The notes under the pieces: model-generated
Seen by the model: only the letters and a program-made list of their open reading frames with translations
Databases searched by the model: none
Told to the model about the DNA's origin: nothing
Shown here: one piece after another, positions 1 to 7,476 of the stretch
How positions within the stretch are numbered: the stretch's first letter is position 1
Layout: the number at the start of each line of letters is the position of its first letter
Origin: Pirellulales bacterium
GTDB taxonomy: Bacteria > Planctomycetota > Planctomycetia > Pirellulales > DATAWG01
NCBI GenBank assembly: GCA_035939775.1
Contig: DASZFO010000064.1
Location: forward strand, 1 to 64,000
Length of the DNA: 64,000 nt
Direction of reading: 5' to 3'
Position numbers and translations under genes: made by a program

Positions 1-1
1 G

Positions 2-544
2 CACGTGGCCGACGCGAGCAATCCGGCGGCCGGCGATCAGATCGCCGCCGTTTACGACGTGCTCGAGGAGCTGGGGATCGAGGCCAAAGACACGATCCTG
101 GTGCTCAATAAGGTCGATGCCGCGGAACCGCGGAATTTGAATGGTCTGCTGGTTCGCTACCCGAACGCTCTGGCGATCAGCGCGCGAAGCGGCACCGGGT
201 TGCCGCAACTGGCCGGGGCGGTGAGCGACGCCATCAGTCGCGGATTCGTGGATGTCGACGTCGAGACAGGCGTGGAAAACGGGCGGCTGCAGGCGTTCCT
301 CGCCGCGCATGGCGAGGTGCTCTCCAAGAGCTATCAGGACAGCCGCGTCGTGATCCACTGCCGGATCGCCGAGAACCATCTCGGCCGCATCCGCGAGGAG
401 GCGACGGCGATCCGCCCGCGATTGAATGGGCAGAGCAACAACGGGCAAAGCGCGAACGGCCACGCGGAAAACGTACACGTCGACAATGGCCCGCCCCACC
501 CGAGCAAGAACGGCCACGTCCGCCGCAAGATTCCGCCGAGGTAA
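2..544 (+). CDS. hflX: GTPase HflX, C-terminal part (partial)
   Basis: This is the 3' end of a ribosome-associated GTPase of the HflX family, which splits or rescues stalled 70S ribosomes in other bacteria. The gene starts before the window. The visible part opens with the G3-G4 region (VADASNP, then LVLNKVD, the NKxD guanine-specificity motif) and has a G5-like AISARSGTG. A C-terminal domain follows (VVIHCRIAENHLGRIREEA), typical of HflX. The protein ends in an Asn/Gly/His-rich, basic tail of about 40 residues after the conserved domain, which looks disordered. The family call is firm; the N-terminal half cannot be checked. Confidence 0.87.
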   Translation, partial: HVADASNPAAGDQIAAVYDVLEELGIEAKDTILVLNKVDAAEPRNLNGLLVRYPNALAISARSGTGLPQLAGAVSDAISRGFVDVDVETGVENGRLQAFLAAHGEVLSKSYQDSRVVIHCRIAENHLGRIREEATAIRPRLNGQSNNGQSANGHAENVHVDNGPPHPSKNGHVRRKIPPR

Positions 545-576
545 CGATCCGTTGGAGTTCAGGCTTTAGCCTGCGC

Positions 577-705
577 GGGTGCCATGCTCACGCGAGCGCC
601 AACGGAGTATCTCTCGCCAATTCACGCGATCGCTCGCGTGGGCTTGTTCAGTTGACATCGCGTCCACAAAAAACATGCCCACGCAGAGCCGTGGGCATGG
701 CACCC
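577..705. repeat. Palindromic element with GGGTGCCATG ends, copy 1
   Basis: The segment is bounded by a perfect 10-bp inverted repeat, GGGTGCCATG on the left and CATGGCACCC on the right. Its right end contains a second strong hairpin (674-699) with 10-bp arms CATGCCCACG and CGTGGGCATG around a 6-nt loop. The left part has another hairpin based on CACGCGAGCG and CGCTCGCGTG. The same right-hand hairpin occurs at 29248-29273 and again near 63831-63856, so this is a dispersed family. This copy lies between hflX and the SDR gene and is longer and more divergent in its middle than the other two. Confidence 0.75.
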
Positions 706-726
706 CGCACCTACCATTGATTTCCC

Positions 727-1512
727 GTGGCTCATCGCACCATCCCTGGTTCTCGATCACTCATCACGGGCGCCTCCGGAGGGATCGGCCGGGCGATTGC
801 AATTGAATTGGCCCGACAAGGATCGCGTGTCGTGCTGATCGCGCGGCGTGAGGAACAACTCAAACGAGTTGCCGCCGAGATTTCCGCAGCGGGCGGACAA
901 GTGGAATGCGTAACCGGCGACGTGACCGATCTGGCCGTGCGACGAGCCGCGCTCGACCGAGCACAAGAGCGATTCGGCGGTCTCGATATCCTCGTGAACA
1001 ACGCCGGGATCGGCGCCTACGGCCGCTTCGATGAGGCGGATCCCGCGCGGCTGCGGCGGCTGTTTGAGGTCAATTTCTTTGCCGCGGTCGAATTGACCCG
1101 CGAGGCCTTGCCGCTCCTAAAGCAAGGCGATCGGCCGATTGTCGTCAACATCGGCTCGATCCTCGGTCATTTCGCCACGCCGCGAACCAGCGAATACTGC
1201 GCGACCAAGTTCGCTCTGCGCGGTTTCACGGATTCGCTGCGGGCGGAGCTGTCCAAGCTTGGCATCGACGTGCTCTTGGTGAGCCCCGGCACGACCGAGA
1301 CCGAATTTTCCGAGCACGTCGTCGAGCGCACCAGCGGCACGCTCTGGCCGGAGCAACGGGGAGTTTCGGCTGACGCGGTCGCTCGAGCCACCGTGCGAGC
1401 CATCCGCAAGGGCCGCCACGAGACTATTCCCAATTCGCTTGGCCGCCTGATCTGCGCGTTGAACCGCCTCTTCCCCGGCGTCGTCCGGCGAATCCTCGCG
1501 CGATACGGCTGA
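727..1512 (+). CDS. Short-chain dehydrogenase/reductase (SDR)
   Basis: A 261-residue classical SDR oxidoreductase that uses NAD(P)H on an unknown alcohol or ketone substrate. It shows the cofactor-binding TGASGGIG motif near residue 15, the NNAG motif around residue 90, and the catalytic YxxxK as YCATK near residue 158 with a Ser in the preceding strand (NIGSIL). The R-R pair after the second strand (IARREEQ) suggests NADP preference by analogy with the family. GTG at 727 is used as start because the Rossmann fold begins 12 residues later. The C-terminus carries a basic, hydrophobic stretch (LICALNRLFPGVVRRIL) that may contact the membrane. It stands alone between hflX and a minus-strand gene. 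Confidence 0.88.
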   Translation: MAHRTIPGSRSLITGASGGIGRAIAIELARQGSRVVLIARREEQLKRVAAEISAAGGQVECVTGDVTDLAVRRAALDRAQERFGGLDILVNNAGIGAYGRFDEADPARLRRLFEVNFFAAVELTREALPLLKQGDRPIVVNIGSILGHFATPRTSEYCATKFALRGFTDSLRAELSKLGIDVLLVSPGTTETEFSEHVVERTSGTLWPEQRGVSADAVARATVRAIRKGRHETIPNSLGRLICALNRLFPGVVRRILARYG

Positions 1513-1522
1513 CATCCTCGCT

Positions 1523-1569
1523 CCGAGGCTCCGCCTCGGAATGCACTGCCGCGAAGGCTCTGCCTTCGC
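1523..1569. repeat. Two tandem 3-nt-loop hairpins
   Basis: Two perfect short palindromes lie just after the SDR stop codon. The first is CCGAGGC-TCC-GCCTCGG at 1523-1539; the second is GCGAAGGC-TCT-GCCTTCGC at 1551-1569. Their shared pattern (purine-rich arm, GGCTCxGCC centre) suggests they belong to one repeat family. They could help end transcription between the convergent SDR and DUF1559 genes, but no T-run follows either one. Confidence 0.6.
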
Positions 1570-1612
1570 ATTCATGGCGATGCAAACTTCTCGGCAGCCA
1601 ACCATTCGGCAA

Positions 1613-2221
1613 CTAGTTGCCTGGATAAAACGTAACGCCGCCACTACTACTCGCAATGTGATAGCCTCCTGAATGCGGTCCTTCGCCAGCAGGTTGCGAC
1701 AATAAATCTACTTCGGGACTTTGCACCCAAGCAATGCGGGACTTGAGCGTAACGTCGCCCAAAAGGAACGAGTAAGGCGGTTGGGGCAAGAATGCGTAAT
1801 GGCTCGCTGGAACGGACGGGACGTTACTGTCTCCTTCCCAAGCAAATGGGCAGCTCATTATCCGTGGTCGGCGACCAATAATCGGCAAGAGAGATTGCTG
1901 ATTGACGTTCGGGTTACCTGTCAATTGAGCAGCGAGCAATCTGTCCTCCATAAACGGCAGGATTGCGATCGCCCATCCGCTCACGGCGTTCGGCTGAGGA
2001 GGGTCGGGTAATTTCTTTCTCGCCTCCAAAAGGTGCGCCATTGCCGACGCGAGTTGGTGAAGGTTGTTCTTGCATACGGCATTCATCGCCGCCTCTCGCG
2101 CTCGTTGAACCGCTGGCAGTAGAATGGCGAGCAGCGCTGCAATAATGAATAGCACGACAAGGGTTTCGATCAGCGTGGCCCCTCGCCGCGAATCAGACGG
2201 CTTTGCAATTCCCTGGATCAT
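1613..2221 (-). CDS. Short DUF1559-type pseudopilin-like protein
   Basis: A 202-residue secreted protein with a type IV pilin-like N-terminus. A short basic leader (residues 1-13) ends in RRG and is followed by [11 protein letters not shown], where the +5 Glu of prepilins is kept, then a long hydrophobic helix and [11 protein letters not shown], the standard start of the DUF1559 domain. The following [14 protein letters not shown] segment is also typical. The C-terminal half is shorter than in full DUF1559 proteins (usually 300 or more residues), and the expected H-x9-DG motif is only weakly recalled by [18 protein letters not shown]1559 proteins are abundant in planctomycetes and their function is unknown. 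Confidence 0.75.
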   Translation of the reverse strand: MIQGIAKPSDSRRGATLIETLVVLFIIAALLAILLPAVQRAREAAMNAVCKNNLHQLASAMAHLLEARKKLPDPPQPNAVSGWAIAILPFMEDRLLAAQLTGNPNVNQQSLLPIIGRRPRIMSCPFAWEGDSNVPSVPASHYAFLPQPPYSFLLGDVTLKSRIAWVQSPEVDLLSQPAGEGPHSGGYHIASSSGGVTFYPGN

Positions 2222-2406
2222 GCCCCATGCTTCCCCGTGTGTGATGGGCCGGGAATCGAACGAATCTCAGAATGTCCATCAGTCTAACATTCTGGCAACT
2301 GAGAATGAATGCTCATCGGACCTTGAAGGGAATTCAGCGGCGATCGTATGGCAGGGCCGTTCATGCAACGCGTTTCCTGGCGAAGCCGGCGAACGACGGC
2401 GCAGAA

Positions 2407-5400
2407 TCAAATGTCCGAAGTGTCGCCGTTGAGGTCTTCCTCGGCGACGTGCCCGTCGGCCGCGAAGACGCCGGCGACGCGGTCTTCGAGTTCGCCCTCG
2501 AATTCCTCGGCCGACCAGCCGCGGCGAATGCGGCCCAAGATGATCCGCTTATGCGCCGGATCGGCCCGATGTTGGAGAACGACCGCCGGCCGTCGCACGG
2601 GAGGTTTCATCGGCTCGACGATCACGCTCGGAACAATCGGCTCACGGGCGACGATCTCCGTGGCGATCGGCAGAGCGGCCGGCGGCGCCTCGCGCCGCGG
2701 TGGCTCCGGTGCGATCGCAACGGGTGCAACGACGGGTTCCGGCTTGGGCCGGGACCGCCGTCGCTTCGGCGGTTCCGCCGGCGCGGCTTCCAACTCCGCG
2801 TGCGGCTCCGGCAACTCCGAAAGATCGGCATTGCTCGGCAAGCGGCGCACGCGAACGTCGAGCGATTTGAACATCGCGGCCAAATGCTCGTGGCAAGTGA
2901 AGACGAGGAGCTGATGCCCATCGGCGGCGAAGTCGCGGAGCACGGCGGCCGCCGCCCGCGCCCGGTCCATGTCGAAATTCACCAGCACGTCGTCGAGCAC
3001 CAGCGGCATCGAAGCCCCGCGGCGGGCATACGAGCCGACCAACGCCATCCGCAGGCTCAAGAACAACTGCTCGCGCGTGCCGCGGCTGAGCACTTCGATC
3101 GGCAAGGCGTGGCCCGTCGAATCATCCACCCGCAGCACGTCTTCGCCCAACGGCGTCCAGACGCGGCGATACCGCCCCCCGGTCATCCGGGCCAAATAGG
3201 CGGAGGCCTCGCGGAGCGTCTCGGGCTGACGGTTTCGCTCGTAATCGTTCTTGATGGATTCCAATATCATTCGTGTCGTGGCGAGCACCTGCCACCGCGA
3301 TACAGCCTCTTTCAATCGCTCTTCAATCACGCTCAACTCCAACTGTTTGCGGCCGATGCCGTGATCGTCCGCGAGCGCCCGCAACTGCTCATTAAACTGG
3401 CCGCGTTGCTCGAAGAGGCTGTTCAGTGCACGGCGAGCCGTTTGCAAGCGCTCGGCGGCGTCCGCGCGATGCTGGGGAAACTGCTGCCGAGCGGCGCCGC
3501 CAAGCAAGCCGGTCAACTCCGCGTCGGCGCAAACGCCCGCGCAGGCATCCTTCAACTCCCGGTCGAGAGCGTTGCGGCGGCGGTGCAATTGGTCGACTTG
3601 GCCGCGTTCGGCGGCGCGGCGGGCAAATTCCGCTTCGTCGCTAACTCCCGCCCAATGCAAGAGCGTCGAGCGCCGCCGCTTGAGGCGACTGAGTGTCAGC
3701 CGGTATTTCTTCCGCCCTCGCCGCAGCTTGCGAAGTCGCCGGCGGATCGAATCGCGGCGCGCGACCAGCTTCTCCTGTTCCGCTGCCTGGCGCCGCAGTT
3801 GACGAATCTGCTCGACGGGTGATGCACTGTCGGGCAACAACTCCGCGTCAACAAACAGCGGCTCGATTCGCGCGGCGAAGGCAGCCAGCTCGCGCTTCCG
3901 GCGATCGCGCTCGTCGCACGCTTCGCGCAACCGGCGCTGGGAATCGTTTGTCATCGAGCTATGGCGAATGAGTTGGCCAATCTGTTTGGGTGCGAGATTC
4001 TTCGGCAAGCCGGCGGCAATCAGTGCCGCTTGCCAGCGGCGGTGGGCCGCCTTGAGTTCATCGCGAGCTTCGGCCGCCCGCTTTTCGGCGGAGCCGGCCT
4101 CTTGCCCAGCGGTGGCGCGTTTGGCGTCGTGCGGCATCAGGTCTTCGAGCTTTGCCAGATCGGCTTCGGCCGCTTGGAGGCGCACCGTGAGATTGCCGCC
4201 CCCTTTGGGCAATTGCTCGTCGAGCGTGTCGCGCTCTTGCTGAGCTTGCTTGGTTTGGGCTTCGAGCATCGTAAGCTGCTTGCGGCACGAGTCGAGCTGC
4301 CGCGCCGCCGATTTTTCCAAGAGCCACTTCGCGGCTGCGGCCGCCCCGAAAGCGAGAATGCCCAGCACGGCGAGGGTCCCGCCGAACGAGCCGAAGATTT
4401 TCGTCGGCAAGAACAGTCCGATCACCACCAGCAGCACGCCCAGCACGAACACGCCACCGAGGCTGGCCAGAATCCACCCCGGCAGAATCTGCCGTTCGAG
4501 CAGCTCGTGGCTCTGCTCTTCCAAGTCGGCCCGATGCCGAACCATGCGATCCAGGCGGTCGTCGAGTTGCACGCGGCGGCGGAGCTGCGAGGTCAGATTG
4601 CCCGCCCTTTCGAGCGCGGCGGGCAAATCGGTCTGGCCGGCCGCGAGCAACGCTTTTTCCACGGTCTCATGGTGATCGGTCGCCTGCTCATGGAATTGAC
4701 CGACCGCCTGCTTGGCTTCGCGCGCCGCACGGCTTTTGGTCCGCAGATCGGCGGCCGGGGCGCGCAGCGCGGCAATCGCTTTATGGGAAACGCCTGCTGG
4801 CAGTTTCGCGACGCTCGAGCCCGGCGAAGCGGCGCTCTTGCCAGCCCCGGTTTCCCGTTGCTCGACTTTCGCAACGGCCGCCTCGGCGTCGCGTAGCTGT
4901 TGCTCGGCGGCGACGATCCACGACTCATTTTCCGCCAAGGCCAAAATCCGCGGAGATTGCTTCCAGAGGGGCTCGTTGACTTGGAGGCTAGCGAGCTGAT
5001 TGCGCTGCTCCTTCCATCTGCGGCCGATCCGCTTCAACATCCGGCGGCAGCCATGGAGCCGTTCTTTCAGCCGATCCATCCGCGCCAGCGCATTCGGAGG
5101 CAAACTACTCGGCGGGCCCACCGCGGCGATCTGCTCGTCGAGCGCGGCGCGGGCCTGCCACTTCGGCTCGAGCGAAGCGGCCAACTCGACGACGCGTGCT
5201 TCGCGCTCCGCTTCCGCGGCTTCGGTTTCCGCGCGGGCAATCTCCTGCGCGAGACGATCTCGATCGCCGGCCAACCGCCAATGCCGTGCCGTCAACGTGC
5301 TGAGTTCATCCAGTTCGCCTCGCAGCTTGCCGCGCTTCGCCACCAGCTCACCGATTTGCGACGGACGATCGTCGGGCGAAAGGAGCCGCATGCGCGACGA

Positions 5401-5907
5401 TTCGAGTTCGCGCATCACTTCGCCCAGCGACACGCGGTCCAAGCCGGTGGAAAGATCGTAGAGCAGTCGGGCGACCGCCGTTCCATCGAGTGTTCCAAGT
5501 TCCTGCATTTCGCCAAGGCCGACGGCAAACACATTATTGAAAACGCTCTCGTCCACGTCCGCCAGCAGGTCTCGCAACTGCGGATCGCCTTGGATCGTGC
5601 CATCGGCGGCGGCGACCGTGACCTCGCCCAACGGCACGTTCGGGCGATCGATGCGGCTCACGCGAAACCGGCCTGCCGGACTCGTGATGCCGAGCGAGCC
5701 GCTGCCACGGCCACCGTGCACCGGCGGCAGATACCGCGCTCGTCGCTCGGGCGAGAATCCATACAGCATCGCGCGCGCGAACTGCAGCAGCGTCGTCTTG
5801 CCGGCCTCGTTCGGACCGTAGAACACGTTCAATCCGGCGGAAAGCTCCTGCAATTCGAGGCCGCTCCACACGCCGAAACCGTCAATCTTCAGATCGTCGA
5901 ATTTCAT
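2407..5907 (-). CDS. YhaN/SbcC-like SMC-type ATPase with internal membrane segment
   Basis: A 1166-residue ATPase of the SMC/Rad50-like ABC class, closest in layout to YhaN. Walker A is GPNEAGKT at residues 31-38. Long Arg/Glu-rich coiled coils follow, interrupted by two hydrophobic helices (LGGVFVLGVLLVVIGLF and GTLAVLGILAFGAAAAA), a YhaN-like feature that suggests membrane anchoring. Near the C-terminus come the signature LSRGTREQLFL and Walker B PLVLDDVLVNFD, so the ATPase looks intact. A Pro/Arg-rich tail of about 150 residues ending in acidic sequence follows the ATPase. ATG at 5907 overlaps the stop of the upstream gene by one base (TGATG), so the two genes are translationally coupled. 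The family handles DNA ends or repair; the exact role here is unknown. Confidence 0.8.
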   Translation of the reverse strand: MKFDDLKIDGFGVWSGLELQELSAGLNVFYGPNEAGKTTLLQFARAMLYGFSPERRARYLPPVHGGRGSGSLGITSPAGRFRVSRIDRPNVPLGEVTVAAADGTIQGDPQLRDLLADVDESVFNNVFAVGLGEMQELGTLDGTAVARLLYDLSTGLDRVSLGEVMRELESSRMRLLSPDDRPSQIGELVAKRGKLRGELDELSTLTARHWRLAGDRDRLAQEIARAETEAAEAEREARVVELAASLEPKWQARAALDEQIAAVGPPSSLPPNALARMDRLKERLHGCRRMLKRIGRRWKEQRNQLASLQVNEPLWKQSPRILALAENESWIVAAEQQLRDAEAAVAKVEQRETGAGKSAASPGSSVAKLPAGVSHKAIAALRAPAADLRTKSRAAREAKQAVGQFHEQATDHHETVEKALLAAGQTDLPAALERAGNLTSQLRRRVQLDDRLDRMVRHRADLEEQSHELLERQILPGWILASLGGVFVLGVLLVVIGLFLPTKIFGSFGGTLAVLGILAFGAAAAAKWLLEKSAARQLDSCRKQLTMLEAQTKQAQQERDTLDEQLPKGGGNLTVRLQAAEADLAKLEDLMPHDAKRATAGQEAGSAEKRAAEARDELKAAHRRWQAALIAAGLPKNLAPKQIGQLIRHSSMTNDSQRRLREACDERDRRKRELAAFAARIEPLFVDAELLPDSASPVEQIRQLRRQAAEQEKLVARRDSIRRRLRKLRRGRKKYRLTLSRLKRRRSTLLHWAGVSDEAEFARRAAERGQVDQLHRRRNALDRELKDACAGVCADAELTGLLGGAARQQFPQHRADAAERLQTARRALNSLFEQRGQFNEQLRALADDHGIGRKQLELSVIEERLKEAVSRWQVLATTRMILESIKNDYERNRQPETLREASAYLARMTGGRYRRVWTPLGEDVLRVDDSTGHALPIEVLSRGTREQLFLSLRMALVGSYARRGASMPLVLDDVLVNFDMDRARAAAAVLRDFAADGHQLLVFTCHEHLAAMFKSLDVRVRRLPSNADLSELPEPHAELEAAPAEPPKRRRSRPKPEPVVAPVAIAPEPPRREAPPAALPIATEIVAREPIVPSVIVEPMKPPVRRPAVVLQHRADPAHKRIILGRIRRGWSAEEFEGELEDRVAGVFAADGHVAEEDLNGDTSDI

Positions 5908-7181
5908 CACGCGAGTTCCTTTGCACCGGCGTCGTCGGGACGAAGCAGCTCGGACCCCAAGAGCGCGGCCTTTCGCAAGATCGAGCGGCGCACGGCCGGC
6001 TCGACGATCGTCGCCAAACCGGCCCATGTTCCGGCCCGTTGCTTCTCCGAAAGATAGGGCTGCACGTCCAGCGGCTCGGCGTCCGAAATCTCTCGGCTCC
6101 GCACAGCCCGCAAGAACTCGCCCAGCAATGTTTCTTGCTCGAACCATTCGTCGGGCAATGCTGGCGGCTCAATTTCGATCGATAAGGTCCAGGCTGCCGG
6201 CGCACGAAAGCCGTATTCGACGCGCAAGCTCGATATCAATTCGGCCGGCAAGGCGGTCCGGCGGGCTTCCTTCAGCAGCGGCCCGTCGCCGGAGATGGTC
6301 CAATGGATTAGCAGCGTACGGTCGGGCGTCGCGGCCGTGAGCGCTTTCAATCGTTCATGGAATAGAGGGTCCAACTCGTCGCGCGACGTGCCGGCGGCGA
6401 CGATAATCCGCTCCTGATGCCATCGAACCACGTCGGTCGCCACGGGAACCAATTGAAACTGCGACGCCTCGTCAACCTTTACGAGCGTGCAGCCGTGCGG
6501 GCCGATTTGCGCGGGGCAGCGTCCTTGAGGGCTACCGGCAACGTGGGCCACGCGCTGCGGATTTGAGAGCGCGAGCGGCGTTGCGCCGTTCGCGGCGCCA
6601 CCGAGGGCCCAATAGTGCACCGAATGTGCGGCTAGCGCAGTGAAGTCCAACTCGCGCGGCACCACCGCAATCGTGAACTGGTCGTCGGCGCCCGCGGCGA
6701 ATTCGTCGAGAAACACCGCAGCGGTCTCGCCCGTTCCGTCGGAGACGGTTTCATCGAAGCTGCGACCAGAAATCTGACAAATGGGAATTCCATCGCGAGA
6801 GTGGACCAATCGCTCGACGCGGTGCCCAGAAAAAACATGCACGTTTCGCGGCCAAACCAAGCTCGGCGGCCATTGTGGACGACAATCGGTCTCGCTGGCC
6901 GCCCAGTAAACGGCGATGCCGCGCTCGGCCAGGCGCGCGAACTGCTCATACAAGAATGCCAGGCCCCGTGGGCCGGAGCGATTGGGATGCACCAGGTTGC
7001 CCGCCAGCAGAACGAAATCGACCGTTTCGGAAATCGCCAGATCGAAGACTCGCGTCGCCGCGCGGTAGGGAGCGTCGGCGAGCAATTCGGCCAGATGATC
7101 GGGAACTTCCGTCAACCCATAAGGGGGCTGTTCCAGATGAAAACCCGACGCCTGAAGAAATCGAAACGGCTTGCTCAGCAT
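5907..7181 (-). CDS. SbcD/YhaO-like metallophosphoesterase-fold protein, catalytic residues lost
   Basis: A 424-residue partner of the downstream YhaN-like ATPase, arranged like the Mre11/Rad50 and YhaO/YhaN pairs. The fold signature is clear (VDFVLLAGNLVHP, YWALGG, AGSPQGRCPAQIGPHGCTLVKVD), but the metal ligands are gone. Motif I, normally SDxHLG, is ASGFHLE at residues 11-17; motif II, normally GDLFD, is GNLVH at 61-65; the GNHD motif is ASETD at 95-99; the H before the third strand is missing in IAVVPRE; GHxH is GGAAN near residue 195. It is therefore likely catalytically dead and structural or regulatory. ATG at 7181 is chosen over an upstream TTG because GGGAGG sits 5 nt before it. Confidence 0.75.
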   Translation of the reverse strand: MLSKPFRFLQASGFHLEQPPYGLTEVPDHLAELLADAPYRAATRVFDLAISETVDFVLLAGNLVHPNRSGPRGLAFLYEQFARLAERGIAVYWAASETDCRPQWPPSLVWPRNVHVFSGHRVERLVHSRDGIPICQISGRSFDETVSDGTGETAAVFLDEFAAGADDQFTIAVVPRELDFTALAAHSVHYWALGGAANGATPLALSNPQRVAHVAGSPQGRCPAQIGPHGCTLVKVDEASQFQLVPVATDVVRWHQERIIVAAGTSRDELDPLFHERLKALTAATPDRTLLIHWTISGDGPLLKEARRTALPAELISSLRVEYGFRAPAAWTLSIEIEPPALPDEWFEQETLLGEFLRAVRSREISDAEPLDVQPYLSEKQRAGTWAGLATIVEPAVRRSILRKAALLGSELLRPDDAGAKELA

Positions 7182-7476
7182 ATACGCCTCCCTGCGCAAT
7201 GGACGATGACTGCACCGTGTCTGCAGGGAACGCCCTCCGCGGCGCTCCGGGCCGAGTGCGGCAAACGACGCAGCCGTGCCGCGACAATTGGGGAGTTTAG
7301 CGGAGCACGGGAGATCGTGCTATGCCGTTTGGGCTTGCAGATGCTAGCAGTCCGCTTGTACTGCCTTGGAGCGGCCAATTAAGATGAAGTGGTCGGTGGC
7401 TCGACAACACAATCTGCCTCGCAGCCGCACGATCATTCCTCGCTTACCCGCCAATTCCCCGATTCTCCGATCGAGC

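Noticed and set aside
577-705. Insertion sequence or CRISPR array
   Set aside because: No transposase, no regular repeat-spacer spacing; only hairpin-type short elements are present.
2240-2275. Sequence resembling the T-arm end of a minus-strand tRNA (GTTCGATTCCCGG)
   Set aside because: The five bases on each side of the loop do not pair, and no acceptor stem or anticodon arm can be formed.
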